Below, piece after piece: positions 32,759 to 40,783 of a stretch of 41,269 nt of DNA. Origin of the DNA: JBCBSS01 sp039819065 (GTDB taxonomy: Bacteria; Bacteroidota; Bacteroidia; Cytophagales; Cyclobacteriaceae); the NCBI GenBank assembly GCA_039819065.1, contig JBCBSS010000060.1, positions 1 to 41,269 of the forward strand. The letters are read 5' to 3'. Made by a program: the position numbers and the translations under genes. Numbering within the stretch: the first letter of the stretch is position 1; every line of letters begins with the position of its first letter. Below the pieces are notes generated by a model. The model searched no databases. It was given only the letters and a program-made list of their open reading frames with translations, and was not told the origin of the DNA.

Positions 32759-33271
32759 TCAGAAAGTTAACTTGTGGGCCGGTGTTTTTTTATTGAGCAT
32801 CAAGCTTTTATTTTCTTTATTGACATAGATATATATGATGTTATTTTGGTCAAAGAACAGGTCGGTGAACACAGTATTCTTAACTTCCAGTGAGGTCAAT
32901 GGTGATGGTTGCCGATATTCAAAGTATACTCCTAAGGCCGTGTTGTCTCCTTCACCACTCAGTCGCTTGCTCTTAATCTTGAGATCTACCTGCTTACCAT
33001 TGGCTTTTACATAGAAAAACTCATTCAAGTACTCTAGTAGTAACTGATCAGCCTTGGCCGACTCATTGGGTTGGCAGAATGCAAGTTCCTTGCTGTTCGG
33101 ATCAAAAACCAATGCTTCATTCACGTCCGTTAGAAAGAGCTTAAGATTGATGGTCAGTAATTGTTTACTGGAAGTGTACTCAATCTCGCATATGGACAAT
33201 CTAAGCGGATGCGAAGCAGCTTGAACAGACTGTCCCAATAGGATTAATACGAAGAACAGTCTGTACATCAT
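32759..33271 (-). CDS. DUF6702 family exported protein
   Basis: From the tandem ATGs at 33268-33271 the protein has about 170 residues and a signal peptide (MYRLFFVLILLGQSVQAASH); a GTG five codons upstream is possible but adds an unlikely leader. The mature part shows the DUF6702 pattern: HPLRLSICEIEYTSSKQLLT, LKLFLTDVNEAL, LLEYLNEFFYVKANGKQVDL and TDLFFDQNNIIYIYV. This family is common in Bacteroidota and often pairs with a HupE-like permease, as here; its role is unknown. The dipeptidase gene upstream ends about 15 bases before it. Confidence 0.8.
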   Translation of the reverse strand: MMYRLFFVLILLGQSVQAASHPLRLSICEIEYTSSKQLLTINLKLFLTDVNEALVFDPNSKELAFCQPNESAKADQLLLEYLNEFFYVKANGKQVDLKIKSKRLSGEGDNTALGVYFEYRQPSPLTSLEVKNTVFTDLFFDQNNIIYIYVNKENKSLMLNKKTPAHKLTF

Positions 33272-33286
33272 CTTGGGATTGAGCAC

Positions 33287-34564
33287 CTACGATCCTTCTT
33301 CAGATTGTATTTGCTGGGCTACAGCCTGTACTTCTTTGAAGACACGAATCAAATTGCCACCCCAGATTTTTTGGATTTGCTCTTCTGTATAGCCACGTCT
33401 AACAAGTTCTATCGTAATGTTCATCACTTCGCTGGCGTCGAAAACCCCTTCGATTCCACCACCACCGTCGAAATCGCATCCAATGCCCACATGATCTATT
33501 CCTGCTACGTTAACGATGTGATCAATATGATCTACTACTTGCTTAACAGTGGCAGGAGGAACAGGGTATTTCTCATCTACCTCTCTGAAGGCTTGTCGCA
33601 GTGCTTTTCTTTCTTCCTGAGTGGCTTCTCCGGCTGGTTTCCTACTGGCTCGCAGCGCCGCAATGATTGAATCCCGCTCTGGATTAACTGGTGCTTCCCT
33701 GAGGTAGTTGGCTAACATAGTAAGTTGGACTACACCTCCATTTTCTGCCATCAACTTCAGCATTTCATCTGACATGTTGCGCTGATGGTTTGTTACCGCA
33801 CGAGCATTAGAATGGCTGGCAATGATTGGCGCTTTAGAGAGTGCAATAGCATCATAAAACACGCTGTCGTTGCCATGTGAAACATCTACCATGATACCCA
33901 ACCGGTTCATCTCTCGCACCACGTCCGCTCCGAAATCGCTAATGCCACCATGTTCCGTTCCATCAGGATCTGTAGCCGAATCTGCCAGGTCATTGTTAGA
34001 CGAATGTACTAAAGTGATGTAACGTACCCCTTTCTCAAAGTAGAGGGCTACATTAGAAAGATCACCCCCAATCGGATAGCCATTTTCAATCCCAATATAA
34101 ATCGCACGTTTGCCTTCCTTTTCTAAAGCATAGGCATCATCAGGATTGAGTGCTAGTCCAACTACATCGGCATTTCTTTCTGTAGATGTTCTAATTGAAT
34201 CTATCATTTGAAGACATAATGCTTTAGCGCGCGTATGACCGTCGTCATCACGGATATCTTGCGCCACAAACGCCGCAAAAAAGATGGCGTCCAAGCCTCC
34301 TTCTTTCATGCGAGGATAGTCGACCTTTGAGCCTGTCTCATTCGGGTCGTGTTTCTCAGCCATGTCAAAGCCGGGCTCAATCATACGCAATGGAGTATCC
34401 GCGTGTGTATCAACTGTGAGCACTCGATTATGGATCTCAAGGGCTCTCGCAACAAGTTCTTCTTCTGTTTCCTTCTCCTCAGTGGTAGGTTTTGTACCAC
34501 AAGCACTTACTAGCAGTATAATCAGGCAAAGTATAGGAAGCTCAATTCGTGATGAATAAATCAT
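33287..34564 (-). CDS. Membrane dipeptidase (M19) lipoprotein
   Basis: The 425-residue protein has a lipoprotein signal with V-S-A-C (Cys22). The M19 domain shows the metal site DTHADTP (His54, Asp56), Glu160 in GIENGYPIG, VDVSH (His230) and ASHSNAR (His251), and a late GIGCDFDGGGG with the conserved Asp. M19 enzymes split dipeptides, including those with D-amino acids, using two zinc ions. It is the first gene of a minus-strand operon through DUF6702, the HupE-like protein and the split 5'-nucleotidase. A functional link among these is not obvious. Confidence 0.93.
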   Translation of the reverse strand: MIYSSRIELPILCLIILLVSACGTKPTTEEKETEEELVARALEIHNRVLTVDTHADTPLRMIEPGFDMAEKHDPNETGSKVDYPRMKEGGLDAIFFAAFVAQDIRDDDGHTRAKALCLQMIDSIRTSTERNADVVGLALNPDDAYALEKEGKRAIYIGIENGYPIGGDLSNVALYFEKGVRYITLVHSSNNDLADSATDPDGTEHGGISDFGADVVREMNRLGIMVDVSHGNDSVFYDAIALSKAPIIASHSNARAVTNHQRNMSDEMLKLMAENGGVVQLTMLANYLREAPVNPERDSIIAALRASRKPAGEATQEERKALRQAFREVDEKYPVPPATVKQVVDHIDHIVNVAGIDHVGIGCDFDGGGGIEGVFDASEVMNITIELVRRGYTEEQIQKIWGGNLIRVFKEVQAVAQQIQSEEGS

Positions 34565-34938
34565 GGTTATTTAGGCTTGGTTAATAAATAATGACCGAAT
34601 TTACATTAGTTCAACAAAAGAATAAAACCGTTCAAAACATTGTAGCAAGAATCTTTTTTTGTAGTAGGCCAACTGAACCATACATATACATCTTGATTCA
34701 ATCACATGATGATAAGATAATCAGCTGGTAGTCAGTCGGCAAAGGCATTCATGAAGTACTTCTTTGGTGATTTCTGCGAATCATGTTTCTTCGTTATTAC
34801 ATTTCCTGGTGACTCTTCCACTACTCACCAGACTTAGAAAGATATAGACTGCCGTTTTTTTACCTTTCATGGAATAAGACATTGAAATCCAACGGCTTTG
34901 TGAGAATTTTATATAAGGATAAAATTAATTAAAAAGAC
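34565..34938. other. Intergenic region between divergent dipeptidase and LolA-like genes
   Basis: About 370 bases that must carry promoters in both directions. Near the plus-strand gene, TTTG followed after 19 bases by TAAAATTA is a weak Bacteroidota-like promoter match. No repeat, hairpin or gene is visible. Confidence 0.4.
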
Positions 34939-35691
34939 ATGAAAAAACTTACAATTTTAGCAATAGCGCTATTGTTTACTGTGGGCAATATCTCCGCACA
35001 AGATGTTACGGTGGATGATATTATTGATGGTTACTTGGAGAATACGGGAGGTAAGGACAATTGGAGAGCACTGAAGGGAACAAAAATGACTGCCAAGGTA
35101 AATCAAGGAGGGTTGGAAATTCCTGTGGAAATAGTCGTGATGGCTGATGGTAGGACCTATACCAAAATCAGTATTCAAGGTAATGAGATCTATCAAGGTG
35201 TTTTTGATGGAGAAAACCTATGGAGTACCAATTTCCAAAGCATGAAGCCCGAAAAATCGGATCAGGAAACAACCGATAACTTCAAGCTTAATCTAAATGA
35301 CTTTCCTGATAGCTTTCTGGACTATAAAGATAAAGGGTACACTGTAGAATTGATGGGTACCGAAACGATTGATGGTACTGAAACTTATAAAGTGAAGCTG
35401 GTCAAAGAACCTATCAAGGTGAACGGCGAAGAAAAAGAAGATGTCACATTCTACTATTTTGATACGGAGTCTTTTGTGCCGATTGCTCAGGATACTGAAA
35501 TCAAGCAAGGGCCTCAGGCAGGGGTTATACAAAGGATTACCCAAAGTGATTACGATGAAGTAGAAGGTTTATACTTTCCTTTTTCAATCTCTCAAGGCAT
35601 TAAGGACGGGCCGTCAGCTCCTATAAAAATGGAAACTATAGAGGTCAACCCTGAAGTTGATGAAAGTGTCTTCAAATACCCAGGTGAATAA
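34939..35691 (+). CDS. LolA-like outer-membrane lipoprotein-sorting protein
   Basis: The 250-residue exported protein has a signal peptide ending in I-S-A-Q-D, then an N-terminal helix DIIDGYLENTGGKDNWRALK typical of LolA/LolB-like folds in Bacteroidota, and alternating strands (GTKMTAKVNQGGLEIPVEIV; TYKVKLVKEPIKVNGEEKED). LolA-type folds bind lipid chains; this group is widely annotated as outer-membrane lipoprotein-sorting protein but most members are not the true LolA. The next gene starts about 17 bases later, so both are co-transcribed. Confidence 0.8.
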   Translation: MKKLTILAIALLFTVGNISAQDVTVDDIIDGYLENTGGKDNWRALKGTKMTAKVNQGGLEIPVEIVVMADGRTYTKISIQGNEIYQGVFDGENLWSTNFQSMKPEKSDQETTDNFKLNLNDFPDSFLDYKDKGYTVELMGTETIDGTETYKVKLVKEPIKVNGEEKEDVTFYYFDTESFVPIAQDTEIKQGPQAGVIQRITQSDYDEVEGLYFPFSISQGIKDGPSAPIKMETIEVNPEVDESVFKYPGE

Positions 35692-35708
35692 ACTTGAGCC
35701 TTAAAGTA

Positions 35709-38700
35709 ATGGCAATGAGAAAATACATTTTATTAGGCCTAACACTTATCACCTCTCTGTCATTTGCGCAGGATAAAGAGATTGTCCTGAAAGGCAAAGA
35801 ACTCTTCGGTGATATGACAGCACGCCAGATTGGCCCTGCCTTAATGTCTGGTAGAATAATTGACTTGGAACAACACCCCACCAATGATAAAGTGATCTAT
35901 GTTGGTTCAGCTGGTGGTGGCGTTTGGAAATCAACTAACGGTGGCGCGGCTTTCCAACCCATCTTTGATGATCATGTACAGTCAATTGGTAAAGTAAAAC
36001 TTGATCCAAAAGATCCTGATAACATTATCTGGGTAGGAACTGGCGAAATTTGGACTAGAAATAGTGTGTCCATCGGTGATGGGCTCTATAAGTCCATTGA
36101 CGGAGGTATAAATTGGAATAAGGTCGGATTCGAGAATTCTGAAAGAATATCAAGCATTGAAATCCATCCTGAAAACACTAACGTCATGTATGTCGGTGTG
36201 CTTGGCGCACTTTGGAGTGACAGCGAAGAAAGGGGCGTTTTCAAATCAGAAGACGGTGGTAAGACCTGGGAAAAAGTGCTTTACATCGATCAAACTACCG
36301 GATGTAGTGATGTGGTAATGGATCCAAAAGATCCCAATACGCTTTATGCCTCTATGTGGGAATTCAGAAGATCAGGTTGGTCTTTCAATTCTGGAGGTGA
36401 AAAAAGTGCATTATATAAATCTACTGACGGTGGAAAGACTTGGAACAAAATCCACAATGGATTTCCTTCCGGTAAATTAGGAAGAATTGCCTTTGCAGTG
36501 GCGCCATCTGATAATCAAATACTCTATTCAGTGGTAGAATCTGAGGTAAAAGAAAAGAGTGGACTCTATAAGTCTACTGATGCGGGTAAAACCTGGGAGT
36601 TTAAAAATGGGGATTTCGGATTGGTTGTAAGGCCATTCTACTTCTCTCGTATAACAATTGACCCTAAGGATCCTGACGTCGTAGTTAAAGCAGGCCTGTT
36701 TGGTTCAATAAGTAGAGATGGAGGAGCGACCTTCAAAGGGATGGGTAACATGCACGCTGACATCCACGATATACTGTTTGATATCAAGAATTCTGACAGA
36801 ATGTATGTAGGAACCGATGGCGGTCTTTACCGAACATGGGACGGTGGGGTTACGATGGAAATTGTAGCTAACCTACCACTTTCTCAGTTCTATCAAATTT
36901 CTGTTGATAATGAGGAACCTTATAATATTTACGGAGGGCTTCAAGATAACGGCTCCTGGTATGGACCTTCTCGTTCTCCAGGAGGTATAGAAGCACGTGA
37001 TTGGAACGTAGTTGGATTTGGTGATGGATTCAGGGTATTAAGACACCCTTCTAAGAAAATCCTTTACTCCGAAATGCAGGGCGCTGAAAATGTATGGCGA
37101 TATGATATGGAAAGAATGTCAACCAAGACCATACAACCACTTCAGGTAAAGGGATATGATGATCTGAGGTTTAACTGGAATGCCCCAATGGCTGTAAGCG
37201 AGTCACAGCCAGATAGATTCTACATGGGTAGCCAGTACTTACACAAATCTGAAGATATGGGGAATACCTGGGAAATCATCTCTCCTGACTTGACTACCAA
37301 CGATAAATCCAAGCAACAGCAGGAAAACTCCGGAGGTATCTCAAGGGATAATTCTGGCGCTGAAAACCACTGTACGATTTTCACTATTGTTGAGTCGCCA
37401 TTGAACCAAAACGTGATCTGGGTAGGAACAGACGACGGTAATATTCAGGTGACAAAAGATGGTGGTAAAACCTGGAGCAATACTACTGCAAACATCCCGG
37501 CTGAAGTACCGGATAACACATGGGTATACCACATAGAGGCTAGTGTACATGGTGAGGGAACTGCTTATGCCGTTCTAGAAGGACACACTACCGGAGATTT
37601 CAATACCTATGCTTACAAAACAACTGATTACGGTGCCACTTGGACTTCAATCGTCTCGGATGACATCTACGGTTTTGCGAGGAGCATTCAGGAAGACTAT
37701 GTGAATGAAGATCTTCTTTTCCTTGGCACTGAATTTGGCCTGTACATTACTATCAATGGTGGTAAGAACTGGAGCCAATTCACTAATAATATGCCTCCGG
37801 TAGCTGTACACTTCATCGAGCTACAAAAGAAGACCAACGATTTGGTGATGGGTACGCACGGCCGCGGCGTTATCATTTTGGATGACATAAGCCCTTTGAG
37901 AAGTTTGAATCAGGAAGTGCTGGCTAAAAATGTCCATTTCTTTGAAAGCACACCAGCCGTTATGGAAGAGGCTAGCCCTTTTGGAGGTACGGCGACAGAG
38001 CGGGAATTTGTGGGCCCGAATAGTAACAACAATGTCAAGATCACCTACTATCTGAAAAAGAAACACATCTTCGGAAAGATGTTAATGGAGATTCAGGATC
38101 TCAACGGCAACAAACTCATTGAGCTTGTTCCTGGCAAATCCAAAGGGATTAATGTTGTTACCTGGAATGGCTTGATCAGACAACCAAAGATGGCTAAAGG
38201 AAAGAGTATAGCCCGTGGTGGTTTCACATCGCCTAGAGTACCAGCAGGTACCTACAATGTGGTAATGACCAAAGGTAAGGAAACCTATAAGTCTCAAGTT
38301 ACTTATATCAATGACCCTAAATCCTTATTGACGGATGCCGAGCGAACAGCCAATCATGAGGCAACTGTCAAGCTCTATGACATGAGCCAAGAGTTAGCGT
38401 ATATGGTCTATCAAATAGATGAGATTCTAAACAAAGCGGAAGAAGCGAAAAAAAGCGGTACATCTAAAAACGTAGATGTAGTGATCAAGGATCTCAATGA
38501 TTTGAAAAAGACATTGGTGACCACCACTGGGGATAACTATGTAGACACGGAAGAAGCCAAGCTGAGAGGAAACATCGCTGACCTTTACAGTAAGATCGCT
38601 TCCGGGTTTCAGGCGCCAACCGCTTCAGAATTAGAAAACTTGAAGTTGCTGGAAGAGCGTTTTACGGATGCAAAGCAAAAATTGAATTTGATCATCCAAA

Positions 38701-38789
38701 AGCGTGTGCCTAAGCTAGAGCGATACATGGAAGGCAAAGGTGTTCCAGAGCTCAACTATAAAAGTTATGATGAGTTTATTCAGGAATAA
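35709..38789 (+). CDS. Exported Asp-box (BNR/VPS10-like) beta-propeller protein
   Basis: The 1026-residue protein starts at the ATG at 35709 (or 35715) with a signal peptide (MRKYILLGLTLITSLSFAQ). At least ten Asp-box motifs follow, for instance YKSIDGGINW, FKSEDGGKTW, YKSTDGGKTW, YKSTDAGKTW, VTKDGGKTW and YITINGGKNW, which make large sortilin-like propellers to about residue 720. The last 270 residues hold a beta-sandwich-like part (GGFTSPRVPAGTYNVVMTK) and a helical, Lys/Glu-rich tail. Proteins of this form are called VPS10 domain or glycosyl hydrolase BNR proteins; enzyme activity is not supported by any visible motif. It follows the LolA-like gene closely and is ended by a good terminator. 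Confidence 0.88.
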   Translation: MAMRKYILLGLTLITSLSFAQDKEIVLKGKELFGDMTARQIGPALMSGRIIDLEQHPTNDKVIYVGSAGGGVWKSTNGGAAFQPIFDDHVQSIGKVKLDPKDPDNIIWVGTGEIWTRNSVSIGDGLYKSIDGGINWNKVGFENSERISSIEIHPENTNVMYVGVLGALWSDSEERGVFKSEDGGKTWEKVLYIDQTTGCSDVVMDPKDPNTLYASMWEFRRSGWSFNSGGEKSALYKSTDGGKTWNKIHNGFPSGKLGRIAFAVAPSDNQILYSVVESEVKEKSGLYKSTDAGKTWEFKNGDFGLVVRPFYFSRITIDPKDPDVVVKAGLFGSISRDGGATFKGMGNMHADIHDILFDIKNSDRMYVGTDGGLYRTWDGGVTMEIVANLPLSQFYQISVDNEEPYNIYGGLQDNGSWYGPSRSPGGIEARDWNVVGFGDGFRVLRHPSKKILYSEMQGAENVWRYDMERMSTKTIQPLQVKGYDDLRFNWNAPMAVSESQPDRFYMGSQYLHKSEDMGNTWEIISPDLTTNDKSKQQQENSGGISRDNSGAENHCTIFTIVESPLNQNVIWVGTDDGNIQVTKDGGKTWSNTTANIPAEVPDNTWVYHIEASVHGEGTAYAVLEGHTTGDFNTYAYKTTDYGATWTSIVSDDIYGFARSIQEDYVNEDLLFLGTEFGLYITINGGKNWSQFTNNMPPVAVHFIELQKKTNDLVMGTHGRGVIILDDISPLRSLNQEVLAKNVHFFESTPAVMEEASPFGGTATEREFVGPNSNNNVKITYYLKKKHIFGKMLMEIQDLNGNKLIELVPGKSKGINVVTWNGLIRQPKMAKGKSIARGGFTSPRVPAGTYNVVMTKGKETYKSQVTYINDPKSLLTDAERTANHEATVKLYDMSQELAYMVYQIDEILNKAEEAKKSGTSKNVDVVIKDLNDLKKTLVTTTGDNYVDTEEAKLRGNIADLYSKIASGFQAPTASELENLKLLEERFTDAKQKLNLIIQKRVPKLERYMEGKGVPELNYKSYDEFIQE

Positions 38790-38809
38790 GCTCGGATAAG
38801 ATATCATTT

Positions 38810-38841
38810 AAAAAGCCGCCAGTATTACTGAGCGGCTTTTT
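38810..38841 (+). terminator. Rho-independent terminator after the Asp-box protein gene
   Basis: AAAAAGCCGC and GCGGCTTTTT form a perfect 10-bp stem around a 12-base loop, ending in a T5 run. It lies 21 bases after the stop at 38789 and ends the LolA-like/Asp-box transcript. Confidence 0.92.
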
Positions 38842-38867
38842 GATTTCTACTGGTTGCTGTCCTGTTA

Positions 38868-38990
38868 GAGCGCGTTTGCAACGCGTTCTTTGTATGAACC
38901 GGCTGTTTCTTTTGCTCTGGCAGAAACGTATTAGTAATGCGTTCCAATTTAGACATATGACAATTATAGCACGCGTTGCAAACGCGCGCT
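38868..38990. repeat. Element with GCGCGTTTGCAACGCG terminal inverted repeats
   Basis: GAGCGCGTTTGCAACGCGTT at the left (from 38868) and ACGCGTTGCAAACGCGCGCT at 38971-38990 are inverted copies of each other; each arm is itself nearly palindromic. A third, worn version (AACGTATTAGTAATGCGTTC) lies between them at about 38926-38944. A related single arm is at 19678. The enclosed about 80 bases contain no gene. Confidence 0.75.
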
Positions 38991-39048
38991 AGCGTGAATA
39001 AAGATGACGATGGCTTAAATGGTTTAGCAGCTCTGTTGTTCTGGAGAG

Positions 39049-39085
39049 TTTCCCCCTAATGTTAGGGGGAATAAATGGGGGTAAG
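39049..39085. repeat. Palindromic C-run/G-run repeat, near-identical to 15812
   Basis: TTTCCCCCTAATGTTAGGGG is followed by GAATAAA, a G5 run and TAAGA. It differs from the copy at 15812-15850 by only a few bases in the short spacer. Confidence 0.8.
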
Positions 39086-39112
39086 AAAAGAAAAGGTTTT
39101 CCACTCAATTTC

Positions 39113-39189
39113 GTGCAAGCCGGGTGTTTCCACCCGGCTCTTGATACAAAAGAACTTAAACCGTCGGGTCGAAAGACCTGACTGCACCT
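39113..39189. repeat. Two-hairpin dispersed repeat, copy A
   Basis: GTGCAA leads into the hairpin GCCGGGTGTTTCCACCCGGC. A spacer CTCTTGATACAAAAGAACTT is followed by a second hairpin CGGGTCGAAAGACCTGAC and then TGCACC, so that GTGCA and TGCAC close the unit. Copy B is at 40649-40731, and a left-half copy is at 19725-19750. Confidence 0.85.
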
Positions 39190-39229
39190 TTAATGATTTT
39201 TAAGGTTCATGAATTATATTCAAATCAAC

Positions 39230-40438
39230 ATGAAAAAAGCAGTCCTATTATTCCTTATGTTAGCTATTGCGCATATTGGCTACAGCCAAAAAAGTAATCA
39301 ACAGCCAAACAGTTCAGTAAAATATACAGACGTCACCAAGACGCATTTGCCTTATGCGGATTTGCAACAACTATCTATGGACGCGGTAATTGCCGATTTG
39401 GATCAAGATGGGGATATGGACATCCTTATCGCCAATGAACACCGACCCAATATTCTGTTGATCAATGATGGAAGTGGTAAATTCACCAACGAAAGTAGCT
39501 CGAGGATTCCACAGGTTAATCATGATAGTGAAGATATCAGCATTGCCGACTTTGATCTGGACGGTGATCCTGACATCATCATTGTCAGTGAAGATGACCA
39601 AATCAACGAATTGTATTTGAACAACGGCGATGGTACTTTTTCGGATGGTGGTGATAGAATTCCGGTAAAGGGCACTTCCAACTCGGTGGTAGTATTTGAC
39701 ATCAATAAAGATGGTGCCCCAGATATTTTTATTGGCAACAACGGCCAGAACAACTTACTCATCAACGATGGGAGAGGGCATTTTAAAGACGAGACCAAGC
39801 AGCGATTGGGAGAATTTATTGATGTGACCCAGGATCTTACTCTGGCAGATGTTGATAACGACGGAGATCAGGATCTATTGATTGGAAATGAAGATGCCAA
39901 TCGCATATTGATCAATAATGGTAAAGGTTTTTTCGAAGATCAATCTGCTATGAGATTGCCGTACCGAGAAGCACCAGAAGAAACGAGAGAGGTAGATGTG
40001 GCTGATATTGACCAAGATGGTGATCTTGACTTGCTATTCGGTAATGTACAGGCATTCGTCCAAAATGCTTCCAGGCAAAATCGGCTGCTCCTCAATGACG
40101 GGAAGGGCCATTTTTCAGACATTACTGAAACCCACTTGCCCAGTGATGATAATCGCTGTTTTGGCGTAGCTTTTTTAGACATCGACAATGACGGCGATGC
40201 GGATATCATGACCGGTAACACCAATGGGCCGAGGTTTGATGGCATGACACCTTTTAGCGTTTATTTAAACGATGGTAAAGGAAAATTTACCGAAGCACCG
40301 GCCAGTATTCTTCCTGAAGGTATTCTCGGACGAGGTTTTGATATCGATTTTGTAGACCTAAACGGGGATCATATAAACGACTTGTTTCTGAGTAATCGTG
40401 GATCTCAGGATTTTTTGCTTTTTGGGACAGAAAGATGA
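39230..40438 (+). CDS. Exported FG-GAP/VCBS repeat protein with calcium-binding loops
   Basis: The 402-residue protein (ATG at 39230; an ATG seven codons earlier is possible) has a signal peptide MKKAVLLFLMLAIAHIGYSQ. Seven repeats of about 50 residues each carry a DxDxDG-type loop: DLDQDGDMD, DFDLDGDPD, DINKDGAPD, DVDNDGDQD, DIDQDGDLD, DIDNDGDAD and DLNGDHIND, each followed by a hydrophobic strand and NDGxGxF. This is the integrin-like seven-blade propeller (FG-GAP/VCBS) with one calcium site per blade. No type IX secretion C-terminal domain is visible. Likely periplasmic or surface; ligand unknown. Repeats lie on both sides of the gene. Confidence 0.9.
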   Translation: MKKAVLLFLMLAIAHIGYSQKSNQQPNSSVKYTDVTKTHLPYADLQQLSMDAVIADLDQDGDMDILIANEHRPNILLINDGSGKFTNESSSRIPQVNHDSEDISIADFDLDGDPDIIIVSEDDQINELYLNNGDGTFSDGGDRIPVKGTSNSVVVFDINKDGAPDIFIGNNGQNNLLINDGRGHFKDETKQRLGEFIDVTQDLTLADVDNDGDQDLLIGNEDANRILINNGKGFFEDQSAMRLPYREAPEETREVDVADIDQDGDLDLLFGNVQAFVQNASRQNRLLLNDGKGHFSDITETHLPSDDNRCFGVAFLDIDNDGDADIMTGNTNGPRFDGMTPFSVYLNDGKGKFTEAPASILPEGILGRGFDIDFVDLNGDHINDLFLSNRGSQDFLLFGTER

Positions 40439-40497
40439 TGATTCGAGTTGAGATTATTGGCATGCAATATTTATAACAGAAACTGTCTCAAAAGCGA

Positions 40498-40581
40498 GTC
40501 ATTTCGAATTCAATGAGAAATCTGTCTCTTTAAAACCGGTGCCTTAATTCGAGAAAGATCTCTCACTACGTTCGAGATGAC
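40498..40581. repeat. Dispersed element with GTCATTTCGAA/TTCGAGATGAC ends
   Basis: GTCATTTCGAATTCAATGAG at the left and CTACGTTCGAGATGAC at the right are imperfect inverted ends; inside are GAAATCTGTCTC and GAGAAAGATCTC. Elements of this kind are common between genes of Cytophagales and Flavobacteriia. No gene is inside. Confidence 0.65.
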
Positions 40582-40648
40582 AATTAACACAAGTCATGTA
40601 AGCCGGAATGACAGCTTTTCATATAATCTCTTTTACTACTACCTATTT

Positions 40649-40731
40649 GTACAAGCCGGGTGTTTCCACCCGGCTCTTGATGCCGAAGAGCTTAAGCTGT
40701 CAGGTCGAAAGACCTGACTACACCTGATGAT
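40649..40731. repeat. Two-hairpin dispersed repeat, copy B
   Basis: GTACAA leads into the same GCCGGGTGTTTCCACCCGGC hairpin as copy A, then CTCTTGATGCCGAAGAGCTT, the second hairpin CAGGTCGAAAGACCTGAC and TACACC. The ends GTACA and TACAC have changed together relative to copy A (GTGCA and TGCAC), so the outer pairing is kept. Confidence 0.85.
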
Positions 40732-40783
40732 GACTTATCAGTTAAATGACGGCTGATTACATCATGGAATACCGTAATGAACA

